A DNA stretch of 64,000 nucleotides, taken from assembly GCA_039819165.1 (NCBI GenBank), contig JBCBSM010000001.1:1116001-1180000 (forward strand), written 5' to 3'. Of this stretch, positions 25,324-36,278 are shown in pieces. Made by a program: the position numbers and the translations under genes. The DNA is from Planctomycetota bacterium. GTDB lineage: Bacteria > Planctomycetota > Phycisphaerae > Phycisphaerales > UBA1924. Numbering within the stretch: the stretch's first letter is position 1; every line of letters starts with the position of its first letter. Below the pieces are notes generated by a model, which saw nothing but the letters and a program-made list of their open reading frames with translations, ran no database searches and had not been told where the DNA came from.

Positions 25324-26442
25324 GTGCAAGGAAGGCAGGACGCTCCGGATGGCCCCCGCGGCACGAGCCACCCCGCGCGGGGCGGGTGGGCCGCGGCATC
25401 GATCCGCGTCGTGCTGGTCGCCGCGGCCTTCATCCTGGCCGGACTCATGCCGGCGTGCGAGCACGCGGCCGGAGCACTCGAGCCGGCCGCGGTCCGCTAC
25501 ATCGGGCAAACGGGCACCTCGCCGGGCCAGCTGCTGTACCCGCGGGCGATCGACGCCGACGGCCGGTACCTGTGGATCATCGACAAGACCGCCCGCATCC
25601 AGCGGATGGACCCCGCGACCGGGCTCGTCGACCTGTGGTGGACCACCCCCGTCAGCGTGCTCGGCAAGCCGACGGGCATCACGGTGCTCGCCGACGCGGT
25701 GCTCGACGGCGAGGTCGTCGCCACGCCCGACCGGCCGCTGGTGATGGTCGTCGACACGCACTACCACCGCGTGCTGCTCTACCGCCCGCCGGATGCGCAC
25801 GGCCCGGACATGCGCGCCCCCGCCGACGCCGAGATGATCGCGCGCTTCGGCGCGTTCGGCGACGGACCCGGACAGTTCGTCTACCCCACCGACGTCGCGG
25901 TACTGCTGGGCGAGGACGGCCGGACCATCGAGCGGTTCTTCGTGAGCGAGTACGGCGGCAACGACCGCGTACAGGCCTTCGACGACCGCTTTGCGTTCGA
26001 GTTCGAGTTCGGCGAGCCCGGAAGCGTGATGCTGGGCGACGAGGGCGTGGTCTTCGAGCGGCCACAGTCGCTGGCGATCGTGGGCGAGGAGCTGATCGTC
26101 GCCGACGCCTGCAACCACCGGCTGGGCCGATTCACGCTCGATGGCGAGCACCTGGGCTGGATCGAAGGCGATGCGTCCGATGCTGCCGACGGTGGCGACG
26201 ACGAGGGCTTTCGGTATCCCTACGGCCTGACCGCGGTGCCGGGCGGCGTGCTGGTGACCGAATTCGGGGGCGGTCGCGTGCGGCGGGTCGACCTTGCGCG
26301 CGGCGGCTCGATGGCGACATGGGGCGGCTCGGGCGAACTCGTCTCGCCCTGGGCGGCGGCGGTCGTCGACGACGATCTGCACGTGCTGGATTCGAGGCGG
26401 GACCGCATCGCCGTGGCCGACGTTCCCGGGGGCGGATCGTGA
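25324..26442 (+). CDS. NHL-repeat six-bladed beta-propeller protein, probable lipoprotein
   Basis: A 372-residue exported protein with a hydrophobic signal core and a Cys in MPACEH (about residue 45) as possible lipidation site. Repeated blades are visible: GQLLYPRAIDADGRYLWIID, GQFVYPTDVAVL, FERPQSLAIVGEELIVADACNHR, FRYPYGLTAVPGGVLVTEF and SPWAAAVVDDDLHVLDSRRD. These follow the pattern of NHL repeats, which form binding propellers. The GTG start has TAGGAT 6 bases upstream. Its TGA overlaps the GTG of the following VWA gene (GTGA), so the two are translationally coupled. Confidence 0.8.
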   Translation: MQGRQDAPDGPRGTSHPARGGWAAASIRVVLVAAAFILAGLMPACEHAAGALEPAAVRYIGQTGTSPGQLLYPRAIDADGRYLWIIDKTARIQRMDPATGLVDLWWTTPVSVLGKPTGITVLADAVLDGEVVATPDRPLVMVVDTHYHRVLLYRPPDAHGPDMRAPADAEMIARFGAFGDGPGQFVYPTDVAVLLGEDGRTIERFFVSEYGGNDRVQAFDDRFAFEFEFGEPGSVMLGDEGVVFERPQSLAIVGEELIVADACNHRLGRFTLDGEHLGWIEGDASDAADGGDDEGFRYPYGLTAVPGGVLVTEFGGGRVRRVDLARGGSMATWGGSGELVSPWAAAVVDDDLHVLDSRRDRIAVADVPGGGS

Positions 26443-29400
26443 CGCCGGGCGGGCCGGTGCTGGCCGTGCTCACCGTCGGGCCGATCGAGTTCGCGCAGCC
26501 CGCGTGGCTCTGGCTGCTCGTGGTGCTGGTGCCGCTGACGCTGCTCATCGGCCGCAAGAGCCTCTCGGGCATGGCGACGGCGAGCCGCCGCGTGGCGCTC
26601 GGCGTGAGGATCGTCGTGCTGGCGATGGTGGTCGCGGCGCTCGCCGAGCCCCACTTGCGGGACGAGGCCGAGGACGTCGCGGTCACCGTGATCACCGATC
26701 GCAGCCGATCGGTGCCGCCGCCCGCGCAGCAGCGGGCCCGCACCTACGCCCGCGGCCTGCTGGACGCGCACAAGGCCCAGACCGATCGCTTCGGCAGCAT
26801 CGCAACGGCGCGGGAGGCGTTCATCGGTTCGCTGCCCAAGACGCTGACCGACGACGTCGAGCAGACCTACAGCGGCCGCACCGACCAGACCGACCTGGCC
26901 GAGGCGCTCCGGCTCGGTCTGGCCATCCGCCCGCCCGATGCGGCCTACCGCCTCGTGCTGATGACCGACGGCAACGAGACCGCGGGCGACCTGCTGGCCG
27001 AAGCCCGCGCCGCCCGCGCCCAGGGCGTGCCCATCGACGTGCTGCCGCTGCGGTACAGCTACCGCAACGAGGTCATCGTCGAGCGGCTGCTCGCGCCGGC
27101 GACCGCGCGGCGAGATGAGAACGCCAACCTCCGCGTCACGCTCAACTCCGAGGGGCCCGCGGAGGGCACGCTGTCCATCCTCGCCAACGGGCGGCCCATC
27201 GACCTCGACCCCACCAGCGAGGGGCTGGGCGAAATGGTCTCGCTGCGGCCCGGTCCCAACACCTTCGTGGTGCCCATCCGCGTGCCCGCGGCCGAGGCGC
27301 TGCAGTTCGAGGCCGTCTTCGAGCCCGCGGGCGGTGCGGGCGAGCAGGACACCATCCTGGAGAACAACCGGGCGCTCGCCACGACGTTCGTCGCCAGCGA
27401 GGGCCGGGTGCTGGTGCTCACGCAGGAGGGCGGCGACGCGGGCGCGTTCGTGCGGGCGCTGCGGGATTCGGGCATCGCCGCCGATGTGCGTGAGGCGGCG
27501 CAGATCCCCGATACGCTCGCGGCGCTGAGCGCCTTCGACGCGATCGTGCTGATGAACCAGGCCGCCGCCGACTTCAGCTTCCAGGCCCAGGACCAGATCC
27601 GCCAGTACGTGCACGATCTGGGCGGCGGGCTCGTGATGATCGGCGGGCCCAACAGCTTCGGCGCGGGCGGCTGGCAGAACACGCCGCTCGAGGACGTGCT
27701 GCCCGTCCGCCTCGACCCGCCGCAGAAGCGGCAGCTGCCCCGCGGCGCGCTCGCCCTCATCATGCACTCCATCGAGATGCCCCAGGGCGTCTTCTACGGC
27801 CAGCAGACCGCCAAGGCCGCCGTCGACGCGCTGACCCGCAAGGACTTGGTGGGCATCAACGAGTTCACGGGCTTCGGCGGCAGCACGCGGTGGGTGCTGC
27901 CCATGAGCGAGGTCGGCGATCGCTCGCCGGCGTATCGGGCCATCGACGACCTGCGATTCGGCGACATGCCGACGTTCAATCCGTCGCTGCAGATGACCTA
28001 CGACGCGCTCGTCGAGGCCGACGCGGCCGTCAAGCACGCCATCATCATCAGCGACGGCGACCCCAGCTACAGCAACCGCATCCTCGCGCAATTCCAGAAG
28101 GCGCAGATCACCATCAGCACCGTGGGCGTGTTCCCCCACTCGCCGGGCGACTTCAATTCGCTCAGGAACATCGCCCAGCAGACCGGCGGCAGGTTCTACC
28201 CGGTCACGCAGCAGGCCCAACTGGCGACGCTGCCGCAGATCTTCATCCGCGAGGCGCAGACCGTCAAGCGGCCGCTGATCTGGGAGGGCACGCCCTTCGT
28301 GCCCACCATCACGCCCGGGCTGACCGAGGCGATGCGGGGCATCCGCGGCGTGCCGCCCATCATGGGCTACGTCGTCGCCGGCGAGCGCGAGGGGCTCGCC
28401 ATCGTCTCGATGCGGGGCAAGGAGAACGACCCCATCATGGCCCAGTGGCAGCACGGCCTGGGCCGCGTGCTGGCCTACACCTCCGACGCGCTGCCCCGCT
28501 GGAACACCATGTGGCTGGGCTGGGGCGAGTACCAGAGCTTCTGGGAGCAGCACGTCCGCTGGACCATGCGCGCCACCGGCGACGCCAACGTCCGCGTCAC
28601 GACCGAGACCGACGGCGACCGCACCCGCGTCATCGTCGAGGCGACCGATCCGGGTGGCCGGCGGCTGAACTTCGCGCAGTTCGCCGGCCGCATCGCGACG
28701 CCCGACGGCTCGGGCGCCGAGATCAGCCTGCAGCAGACCGGCCCGGGCCGCTACGAGGGCAGCTTCGACAGCGAGGACGCCGGCTCCTACGTGCTCAGCC
28801 TGGGCTACGACGCGCCGGGCCAGGACGGCGCCCGCCTGGAGGGCACGGTGCAGGCGGCGGTCGATCGGCCGTTCGCCGACGAGTTCCGGGCGACCCAGGC
28901 CAACGAGGCCCTGCTCCGCCGCGTTGCGGAGCTTACCGGCGGGCGGGTGCTGCCCGACGATCCCGCCGCCGAGGACGCCAACGTCTGGCGGCGCGACGGC
29001 GTCGAGATGCCCGTGGCGCTCAGCAGCGTGTGGCTGCCCACCGCCATCCTCGCCATCGGCCTCTTCCTCGTCGACGTCGGCGTCCGCCGCGTGCGGATCG
29101 ACGTCATGGGCTTCCTTCGCGTGCTGCGGCGCGGCGCGCGGTCGGGCGAGAAGACGGCCGCCCAGCAGATCGATGCGCTCCGCGAGGCCCGGGCCAAGGC
29201 CCAGCAACGCCTGGCTCGGCCCGACGCCGGCCCGAGCGAGAAGGTCCGCGCGGCGATGCGCGAGGAGGACCGCCGCGCCACCGCCAAGGCCCGCTTCGAG
29301 GTCGACGAGGCCGACCTCAAGGGTGCGGGGCCGAGCGTCGTCGAGTCGGCAGACGGCGCGGCCAGGCCGGCCCGGCCCGCGGCCGAAGCGGACGCGACAA

Positions 29401-29480
29401 CCAACCAGGACGACGAGGGCATGTCGCGGCTGCTCAAGGCCAAGCGGCGCACCCGCGAGGAAATGGACGACCAGCAGTAG
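26439..29480 (+). CDS. Large VWA and GATase-like membrane protein (YfbK/BatA-like)
   Basis: A 1013-residue protein. Two N-terminal membrane segments (about 20-37 and 52-68) lead into a VWA domain with a complete MIDAS start DRSRS (D87-S91) and LMTDGNE. A GATase1-like domain follows (about 320-450, FDAIVLMNQ and GGGLVMIGGPNSFG). A second VWA-like segment (AIIISDGDPS near 530) precedes a beta-rich part, a C-terminal membrane helix near residue 860 and a charged cytoplasmic tail of about 140 residues. Such proteins in planctomycetes sit with MoxR/DUF58 and are thought to assemble or chaperone envelope complexes. GTGA overlap with the NHL gene. Confidence 0.88.
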   Translation: MTPGGPVLAVLTVGPIEFAQPAWLWLLVVLVPLTLLIGRKSLSGMATASRRVALGVRIVVLAMVVAALAEPHLRDEAEDVAVTVITDRSRSVPPPAQQRARTYARGLLDAHKAQTDRFGSIATAREAFIGSLPKTLTDDVEQTYSGRTDQTDLAEALRLGLAIRPPDAAYRLVLMTDGNETAGDLLAEARAARAQGVPIDVLPLRYSYRNEVIVERLLAPATARRDENANLRVTLNSEGPAEGTLSILANGRPIDLDPTSEGLGEMVSLRPGPNTFVVPIRVPAAEALQFEAVFEPAGGAGEQDTILENNRALATTFVASEGRVLVLTQEGGDAGAFVRALRDSGIAADVREAAQIPDTLAALSAFDAIVLMNQAAADFSFQAQDQIRQYVHDLGGGLVMIGGPNSFGAGGWQNTPLEDVLPVRLDPPQKRQLPRGALALIMHSIEMPQGVFYGQQTAKAAVDALTRKDLVGINEFTGFGGSTRWVLPMSEVGDRSPAYRAIDDLRFGDMPTFNPSLQMTYDALVEADAAVKHAIIISDGDPSYSNRILAQFQKAQITISTVGVFPHSPGDFNSLRNIAQQTGGRFYPVTQQAQLATLPQIFIREAQTVKRPLIWEGTPFVPTITPGLTEAMRGIRGVPPIMGYVVAGEREGLAIVSMRGKENDPIMAQWQHGLGRVLAYTSDALPRWNTMWLGWGEYQSFWEQHVRWTMRATGDANVRVTTETDGDRTRVIVEATDPGGRRLNFAQFAGRIATPDGSGAEISLQQTGPGRYEGSFDSEDAGSYVLSLGYDAPGQDGARLEGTVQAAVDRPFADEFRATQANEALLRRVAELTGGRVLPDDPAAEDANVWRRDGVEMPVALSSVWLPTAILAIGLFLVDVGVRRVRIDVMGFLRVLRRGARSGEKTAAQQIDALREARAKAQQRLARPDAGPSEKVRAAMREEDRRATAKARFEVDEADLKGAGPSVVESADGAARPARPAAEADATTNQDDEGMSRLLKAKRRTREEMDDQQ

Positions 29481-29528
29481 CACCCGGTTCCAGCACCCGC
29501 TCGGGGCGAATCGGCCGGAGGGAAGACC

Positions 29529-30574
<1,046 letters not shown>

Positions 30575-30578
<4 letters not shown>

Positions 30579-31081
30579 TGAAGAAACTCCCTGCGATCGC
30601 CTTCTCCATCTTCGCCACGAGTCTCGTGTGGACCACGAGCGGGTGCGCCGGTACGAGTGAGGGGGCCGCACGCAGACATGCCGGGGAGATGCTCGTTGTG
30701 GTACAACGAGGCGATGAGTGGAAGCTGCACGAAGCGAGGCAACTCGCCGACGGCGCGGAGGCGCTGGGCTTGCGTGGACTGGTCGTCGAATTCGATGCGG
30801 AGTCCGAAGCGCGCCCGACTCCGTCCTTGCTGTTCGCCAGGCGGGATGAAGCTCCGTTCGAACTCGACGTGATGCTCTTCGCTGCGCAAGGTACAGACGC
30901 CATGGACGGCTGGCTGGAACTCCGGGAAACCAGCTCCGCCCGTGCAGGCGTCGATCGCCTAGTCGGCCACGTTCGAGTTCAAACCAGTAAGGGCTGGGCG
31001 CGCGTGCAGATTCCGATCGATTCCCTGGCCGACGCCCGGGAGCCGATGGAGCTCACGTGGATTCCAATGGAACAGGATTAG
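30575..31081 (+). CDS. Hypothetical lipoprotein inserted between moxR and DUF58 genes
   Basis: A 168-residue protein with a basic n-region (MMKKLP), a hydrophobic core and lipobox TSGC (Cys24). The mature part has alternating beta-like and charged stretches (MLVVVQRGDEW, LRGLVVEFDAE, WARVQIPIDSL). I do not recognise a family. Its ATG overlaps the moxR TGA (ATGA). Its DNA is visibly less GC-rich than its neighbours and uses more A/T-ending codons, a hint of separate origin. Confidence 0.7.
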
Positions 31082-31105
31082 AAGACCGGAGCCGAAGAAC
31101 CACGC

Positions 31106-32059
31106 ATGCTGCGCACCGAGAACCCAAAACGCCCGCAGACCGTCGACGACCTGCTCGACGCCGCGCTCGTGGCGCAGCTGTCGCGCGTCGACATCCACAG
31201 CCGCAAGATCTTCCGCGGCAAGCTGCAAGGCGAGCGGCGGAGCAAGAAGCGCGGCGAGAGCGTCGAGTTCGCCGACCACCGGCCCTACGTCGCCGGCGAC
31301 GACCTCCGCCACGTCGACTGGAACATCTACGGCCGCCTCGACCGCCTCTTCCTCAAGCTGTTCATGGAGGAAGAAGACCTCTCGCTGCACCTGGTGCTGG
31401 ACTGCAGCGGATCCGCCGACTGCGGCAGCCCGAACAAGTTCGCGTTCATGCAGCGGGCGGCGATGGCGTTGGGCTACATCGGGCTGGTCAACCTCAACCG
31501 GGTCAGCGCGACCGCCATCGCGAGCTCGCAGGACGACAACGGCGACGGCACGGGCGTGCTGACCTCCGTCCGCAACCTGCGCGGTCGCCGAAGAGTGCAC
31601 GAGCTGGGCCGCTGGATGTGCAGCCTGGAGCCCGGCGGCGACCTGCCCTTCACCGAGGCCTGCAAGCGGATCGCCCTCTCGCGGACCGGCCGAGGCGTGA
31701 TGGTCGTGCTCAGCGACCTGCTCATCAAGGAAGGCTACGAGGACGGCCTCCGGCTGCTGACCGGCCGCGGCTACGACCTCGTCGTGCTCCAGGTGCTCAG
31801 CCCGCAGGAGCTGGAGCCCGATGCCGCCGGCGGCGTCGCGGGCGACCTCCGCCTGCGGGACGTCGAGGACCGCGACCACGCCGAGGTGACCATCTCGGCC
31901 CCGCTGCTCAAGCGGTACAAGAAGGTCGTCGAGGCCTACATGCGGCAGGCCCGCCTGTTCTGCGCCGCCCGCGAGATCACGCACCTGGGCGTCCGCAGCG
32001 ACACGCCCATCGACACGCTGCTGATGGACTACCTCCGCAAGCGGGGGGTGCTGCGATGA
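31106..32059 (+). CDS. DUF58 domain protein (VWA-like)
   Basis: A 317-residue protein with the DUF58 hallmark RRSKKRGESVEFADHRPYVAGDDLRHVDW in residues about 45-72 (start, HRPY and DDLRHVDW most typical). It then has a VWA-like core with intact DxSxS (D99-S103, DCSGS) and a GVMVVLSDLL strand. The family is the standard partner of MoxR; it may bind metal-dependent protein ligands. It is predicted cytoplasmic, with no signal or membrane helix. It ends with an ATGA overlap into the BatA-like gene. Confidence 0.93.
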   Translation: MLRTENPKRPQTVDDLLDAALVAQLSRVDIHSRKIFRGKLQGERRSKKRGESVEFADHRPYVAGDDLRHVDWNIYGRLDRLFLKLFMEEEDLSLHLVLDCSGSADCGSPNKFAFMQRAAMALGYIGLVNLNRVSATAIASSQDDNGDGTGVLTSVRNLRGRRRVHELGRWMCSLEPGGDLPFTEACKRIALSRTGRGVMVVLSDLLIKEGYEDGLRLLTGRGYDLVVLQVLSPQELEPDAAGGVAGDLRLRDVEDRDHAEVTISAPLLKRYKKVVEAYMRQARLFCAAREITHLGVRSDTPIDTLLMDYLRKRGVLR

Positions 32060-34170
32060 CCTGGCTCACCCCCGCCCTCGCCGGCATCGCCGCCGCGATC
32101 GCCATCCCCTCGCTGCTGCTGCTGTACTTCCTGAAGCTGCGTCGGCGGGATGTCGAGATCAGCTCCACGCTGCTGTGGAAGAAGGCCGTGCAGGATCTGC
32201 AGGCCAACGCGCCCTTCCAGAAGCTGCGTCGGAACATCCTGCTGTTGCTCCAGCTGCTTGCGCTGGCGGCGGTGCTGATCGCGCTCGCCCAGCCGCAATT
32301 CGAGGGCGAGCGGGCCACGCGGGGCCGCCACGCGATCATCATCGATCGCGGCGCCTCCATGCGCACCCTCGACGGCATCGACGGAGACGGCCTGCCGGGC
32401 GTGACGCGGCTCGAGGAAGCCAAGCGCCGCGCCATCGAGCTGGTCGAATCGCTCCGCGAGCCGGGCATCCTCTCCGGTTTCGGCGGCGACAGCTCGGCCG
32501 ACGAGGCGATGGTCGTCGCCTTCGACAACACGGCCGAGGTCGTGCAGCCGTTCACGAGCGACCGCAGCCTGCTCCGCGCCGCGATCGAGTCCATCGAGCC
32601 CAGCGACGCGAGGTCGCTCATCGACGAGCCCCTGCGGCTCGTGCGGGCCCAGGCGCCCCGCCGCACCCGCGTCGACGAGCGCGACGGCGGCATCGTCGAG
32701 CTGCCGCCCGACTCGGTGGGCACGATCCACGTCTACAGCGACGGCGGAGTCGAGGGCGGCGGCGAGGTCGATCTGCACCCCGAGGACGTGATCGAGTACG
32801 TCGCCATCGGCGACGAGGACGCCGGCAACGTCGGCATCACCGCCATCGACGCCAAGCGGCAACTCCGCACGCCCGAGGAGGTCTCGATCCTCGTCGGTCT
32901 GCAATCGACCGCCATGGCCGAGCGCACCGTCGCGGTCGAGCTGCTGATCGACGGCGTGTCGGCCGCCGCCCGCAGCGTCACGCTGCCGCCGGCCGAGATG
33001 CGGTCGACCAGCGACGAGTTCGGCCGGGCCCAGGAGCGACTATCGCCGGCGACTGGAGGCCTGGAGTTCCGCATCGAGCGGGCGCGCGGCGCCACCATCG
33101 AGGCCCGCATCGCCGACGGCTCGGGCCTGGCGCCCGACGCCTTCGACCGCGACGACCGCGCCTGGGTCGTGCTGCCCGGCGCCAAGCGGCTGCGGCTCGC
33201 GCTCGTGACGCGGGGCAACCTGTTCCTCCGCGAGGGGCTCGGCGCATTGCCCGTCGAACGGGTCGAGGTCTTCACGCCCGAGGGCTTCGCCGGCATCCGC
33301 GACCCGTTCGCCCGCTTCGATGCCGTCGTGCTCGATGGCTGGCTGCCCGAGCCGCCCGAGGCCGCGCCCTTCGGACTGCCGCAGGGCGGCTGGCTTGTGT
33401 TCGATGCGGTGCCCGCCGGGCCCGAGGGGCTCACCGACCTGGGCGCAACGGGCCCGACCGAGATCGTCGACTGGTTCCGCGACCATCCGACGCTCCGGGG
33501 CCTCACGCTCTCGGGCGTCTCGATCTTCGAGGGGCGGCCCGTCGAGCTGCCCGAGGGCGGCGCCGGCACAGTCATCGCATCGACCAGCGAGGGGCCGGCC
33601 ATCGTCGCGCTCGACTCTGCCCGCACCCGCGTCGTCTGCGTGCCGTGGAGCGTGGCCGAATCGACGTGGGGCCTGGATCCCAGCTTCATCGTGTTCCTGG
33701 GGCAGGCCGTCCGCTACGTGGCCGAGGGCGGCCCGGGCGATGCGCTGCGGGCCAGCCGCCCGGGCGACACGCGCATCGAGGTCCTGCCCCGCGGCGTGGA
33801 GTCGGCCCAACTGGTCAAGCCCGACGGCGAGCGGCTGGCGATCCCGGTGGACCCGACCGGCCGCGCCGTCGTCGGATCGCTCGCCGACGCCGGCCTGTAC
33901 GCGCTGCGCTGGGACGGCCCGCCGGGACCCGCGGACGAATCGGTCGACGGCGACGCCCGCCGCCGCTTCGCGGTGAGCCTGCTCGACGGCGGCGAGTCGA
34001 ACATCCGCACGGCCGCGACGCTGACCATCCGCGCCAACGAGATCGAGGGCGCCACCGCGGGCGGGGCCGCCGCCCGCGCGCCGAAGCCCGTGTGGCCCTG
34101 GCTGCTCGTCGGCGCACTCGCCATCCTCATGGTCGAGTGGTACGTGTACAACCGCAAGGTGCAGCTGTGA
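32056..34170 (+). CDS. BatA-type VWA membrane protein with altered MIDAS
   Basis: A 704-residue protein with two N-terminal membrane helices (about 8-27 and 60-79) flanking the BatA segment LKLRRRDVEISSTLLWKK, a VWA domain (about 92-260), a long beta-rich periplasmic part and a C-terminal helix (WLLVGALAILMVEWYVYN). The MIDAS motif reads DRGAS (D97-S101): the first Ser of DxSxS is Gly, so metal binding may be weakened. A paralogue at 42068-44119 keeps DASAS. It overlaps DUF58 by ATGA and the next gene by GTGA. Confidence 0.87.
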   Translation: MTWLTPALAGIAAAIAIPSLLLLYFLKLRRRDVEISSTLLWKKAVQDLQANAPFQKLRRNILLLLQLLALAAVLIALAQPQFEGERATRGRHAIIIDRGASMRTLDGIDGDGLPGVTRLEEAKRRAIELVESLREPGILSGFGGDSSADEAMVVAFDNTAEVVQPFTSDRSLLRAAIESIEPSDARSLIDEPLRLVRAQAPRRTRVDERDGGIVELPPDSVGTIHVYSDGGVEGGGEVDLHPEDVIEYVAIGDEDAGNVGITAIDAKRQLRTPEEVSILVGLQSTAMAERTVAVELLIDGVSAAARSVTLPPAEMRSTSDEFGRAQERLSPATGGLEFRIERARGATIEARIADGSGLAPDAFDRDDRAWVVLPGAKRLRLALVTRGNLFLREGLGALPVERVEVFTPEGFAGIRDPFARFDAVVLDGWLPEPPEAAPFGLPQGGWLVFDAVPAGPEGLTDLGATGPTEIVDWFRDHPTLRGLTLSGVSIFEGRPVELPEGGAGTVIASTSEGPAIVALDSARTRVVCVPWSVAESTWGLDPSFIVFLGQAVRYVAEGGPGDALRASRPGDTRIEVLPRGVESAQLVKPDGERLAIPVDPTGRAVVGSLADAGLYALRWDGPPGPADESVDGDARRRFAVSLLDGGESNIRTAATLTIRANEIEGATAGGAAARAPKPVWPWLLVGALAILMVEWYVYNRKVQL

Positions 34171-36278
34171 TCGGCCTTCGGACGGTCGCGCTGCTGGCGG
34201 CGCTCCTGGTCCTGGCGTGCGGCCCGACGCGCGGGCAGGATTCGACGCCGGCCGACGAATCGACGGGCACGGCCGGCGACGCAGTCGAGGCGCAGCTCGC
34301 GAGCCCCGTCACCGTGCTGCTCGACATCGGGTACGCGGGTGTGCTGCCCGGGGGTGCGTGGGCGCCCGTGCGCGCGGTGCTCACCGGCGGCGACGATCCC
34401 GTGCAGGGCGTGCTCCGCCTCCGAGTGCCGGTGTCGGCCGACGAGACCATGATCTTCGAGACGCCGGCGGCGACGACGCCGGGCCGCGAGACCATCGTGC
34501 CCTTCGCGGCGTGGATACCCCAGGAACTCTTCGAGCTCTCGATCGAGTTCGTCGACGCCCGCGGCCGCCCGATCGCCGGATCCCGATACACGCGGACGGG
34601 CGAGGAGGGCACCATCCGTCTCACCGCGACCACGCCGGCCTCGGTGATGCACGCCGTTGCCAGCCCCTCGCTCCGCACCGCCCTGACCGACATCGGCGTC
34701 ACGGTCTCGTCGGCCATCCCGCGGACGATCGGCGGCGCGCCGTGGATCCCGGGCAACGCCATCGCCTATGACGGCCTCGATGCCCTCGTTGTCGACGGCC
34801 AGCGGGGGCTCGCGCTCGAGCAGCCGAACCTGCGGGCGATGCGCGAGTGGCTCGCGGGCGGCGGATGCCTCGTCGTCGCCAATGCGGACGAGCTCAACAT
34901 CGAGGCAATCCTGGGCCCGCTGCGGCCCGAGGGGCTGTCCATCGGCCAGCCCGAGGACGCCGCCGTGCCGGGCATCGAGGGGGCACGGCTTGTCCGGCCT
35001 ATCCGCCTGTCGCCCTTGCCCGCGGGCTGGACCGGCGAGGGCGATCTGGGCGGCGGCCGATGGGTCTACGCCAGCGGGCCGGTCGGCATGGGATGGCTGG
35101 TGCTCTCGGCCTACGACCCGGATTTCCTAGCCGACGACGGACTGCGGGGTGCTTCGATCGACGCGTGGCGGGGCGTCCTCCGCACGGTCTTCGAGTCGGG
35201 CCGGGCGCAGCGATTTGATCAGGCGGCCCTCGGCGACTACGGACCCACGCGCGACGAACGCGCCACGCTGCTTGCGTACGACAAGATCGGCGAGGTGCCG
35301 CCCGTTGGGCTGGGCATCGCCGGCGCAATCTTCCTGCTGGTGCTCGGGCTCGCGGTCATGGTCGGCCTCGGCGATCGGCTGCTGCTGCGGCGGCTGCACG
35401 CCACGTCGAAGTGGTGGCTCACCTCGCTCGCATGGATAGGCGTCGCGTCGGTGGCCGCGTACTGGATGCCGTCCCTCGTCCGCGACGGACCGACGCTGGT
35501 CACCCGGCTGCGGGTCGTCGACGTGCACCAGCCCGCGGGCGTCGCCCGCGTCCAGGGCATGGCGGGCGTGTTCCTCAACCAGCCGCGGTCGATCGAGCCG
35601 GCCGACCGCGGACGGCCGCTGTGGCTCAGCCCGCAGGCCAACCCCTACGAGTACCGCGTCGCGCGCGGATCGGCGACGGGCGGGTTCCGGATGCGGCCGA
35701 CCGCGGGCGGCTACTTCTGGCCCCAGCCCATCCGCTCGGGCATCTGGACGCTGACGACCCTTCGCGAGCAGGGCGTCGCCGCCACGCCCGCGTCGGCCGA
35801 GGTCACCCGTGAGAACGGCGCGCTGCGGCTGCGGCTGTCGGGCATCGACGCCGATCGCCTGCTGCACGCCGCGGTGCGGACCGGCGGCCGCTGGTGCGAC
35901 CTGGAGCGCACCACGCCCGCGAACAACGGACGCGACCTGGTCTTCACGCCCGCGGCGTCGGCCTGGAGCGAGTGGCCCCCCCGCGTCTGGACGCCCCGAA
36001 CCGATGAGCAGCGCTCGAGTCGATGGTGGCGGCCCGAGGAACCCCTCAGCCGGGGGCTGAGCCGACCGGGCGAACTGCTGGGCCTGCCCGACGCCTCGAC
36101 CAGGACGCCCGCGCTCGACGCCCTGAGCGACGACGACGGGTGGGCCGTCGTACACCTGCACCTGCGTGACGAGGAGCCCGGTTCGATCGACGCGGGCGAC
36201 GCCCGCCACCTGACGCACACGATCTGCCGCATCGCCGTCCCGGTGCGCGGCGACGCCGCCTCCGGAGCCGACCCATGA
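34167..36278 (+). CDS. Large exported membrane protein of the MoxR/VWA operon
   Basis: A 703-residue protein with an N-terminal signal (LLAALLVLACG, where the Cys might be lipidated). An ectodomain of about 370 residues contains a GATase-like piece (LRAMREWLAGGGCLVVAN). Two membrane helices follow (about 385-405 and 418-435) and then a second beta-rich extracytoplasmic part. Paired helices between two soluble parts are typical of the unnamed large protein that accompanies BatA-like genes and gliding-type ABC exporters. GTGA overlap upstream and ATGA overlap with the ABC ATPase gene. No catalytic motif is seen. Confidence 0.7.
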   Translation: MIGLRTVALLAALLVLACGPTRGQDSTPADESTGTAGDAVEAQLASPVTVLLDIGYAGVLPGGAWAPVRAVLTGGDDPVQGVLRLRVPVSADETMIFETPAATTPGRETIVPFAAWIPQELFELSIEFVDARGRPIAGSRYTRTGEEGTIRLTATTPASVMHAVASPSLRTALTDIGVTVSSAIPRTIGGAPWIPGNAIAYDGLDALVVDGQRGLALEQPNLRAMREWLAGGGCLVVANADELNIEAILGPLRPEGLSIGQPEDAAVPGIEGARLVRPIRLSPLPAGWTGEGDLGGGRWVYASGPVGMGWLVLSAYDPDFLADDGLRGASIDAWRGVLRTVFESGRAQRFDQAALGDYGPTRDERATLLAYDKIGEVPPVGLGIAGAIFLLVLGLAVMVGLGDRLLLRRLHATSKWWLTSLAWIGVASVAAYWMPSLVRDGPTLVTRLRVVDVHQPAGVARVQGMAGVFLNQPRSIEPADRGRPLWLSPQANPYEYRVARGSATGGFRMRPTAGGYFWPQPIRSGIWTLTTLREQGVAATPASAEVTRENGALRLRLSGIDADRLLHAAVRTGGRWCDLERTTPANNGRDLVFTPAASAWSEWPPRVWTPRTDEQRSSRWWRPEEPLSRGLSRPGELLGLPDASTRTPALDALSDDDGWAVVHLHLRDEEPGSIDAGDARHLTHTICRIAVPVRGDAASGADP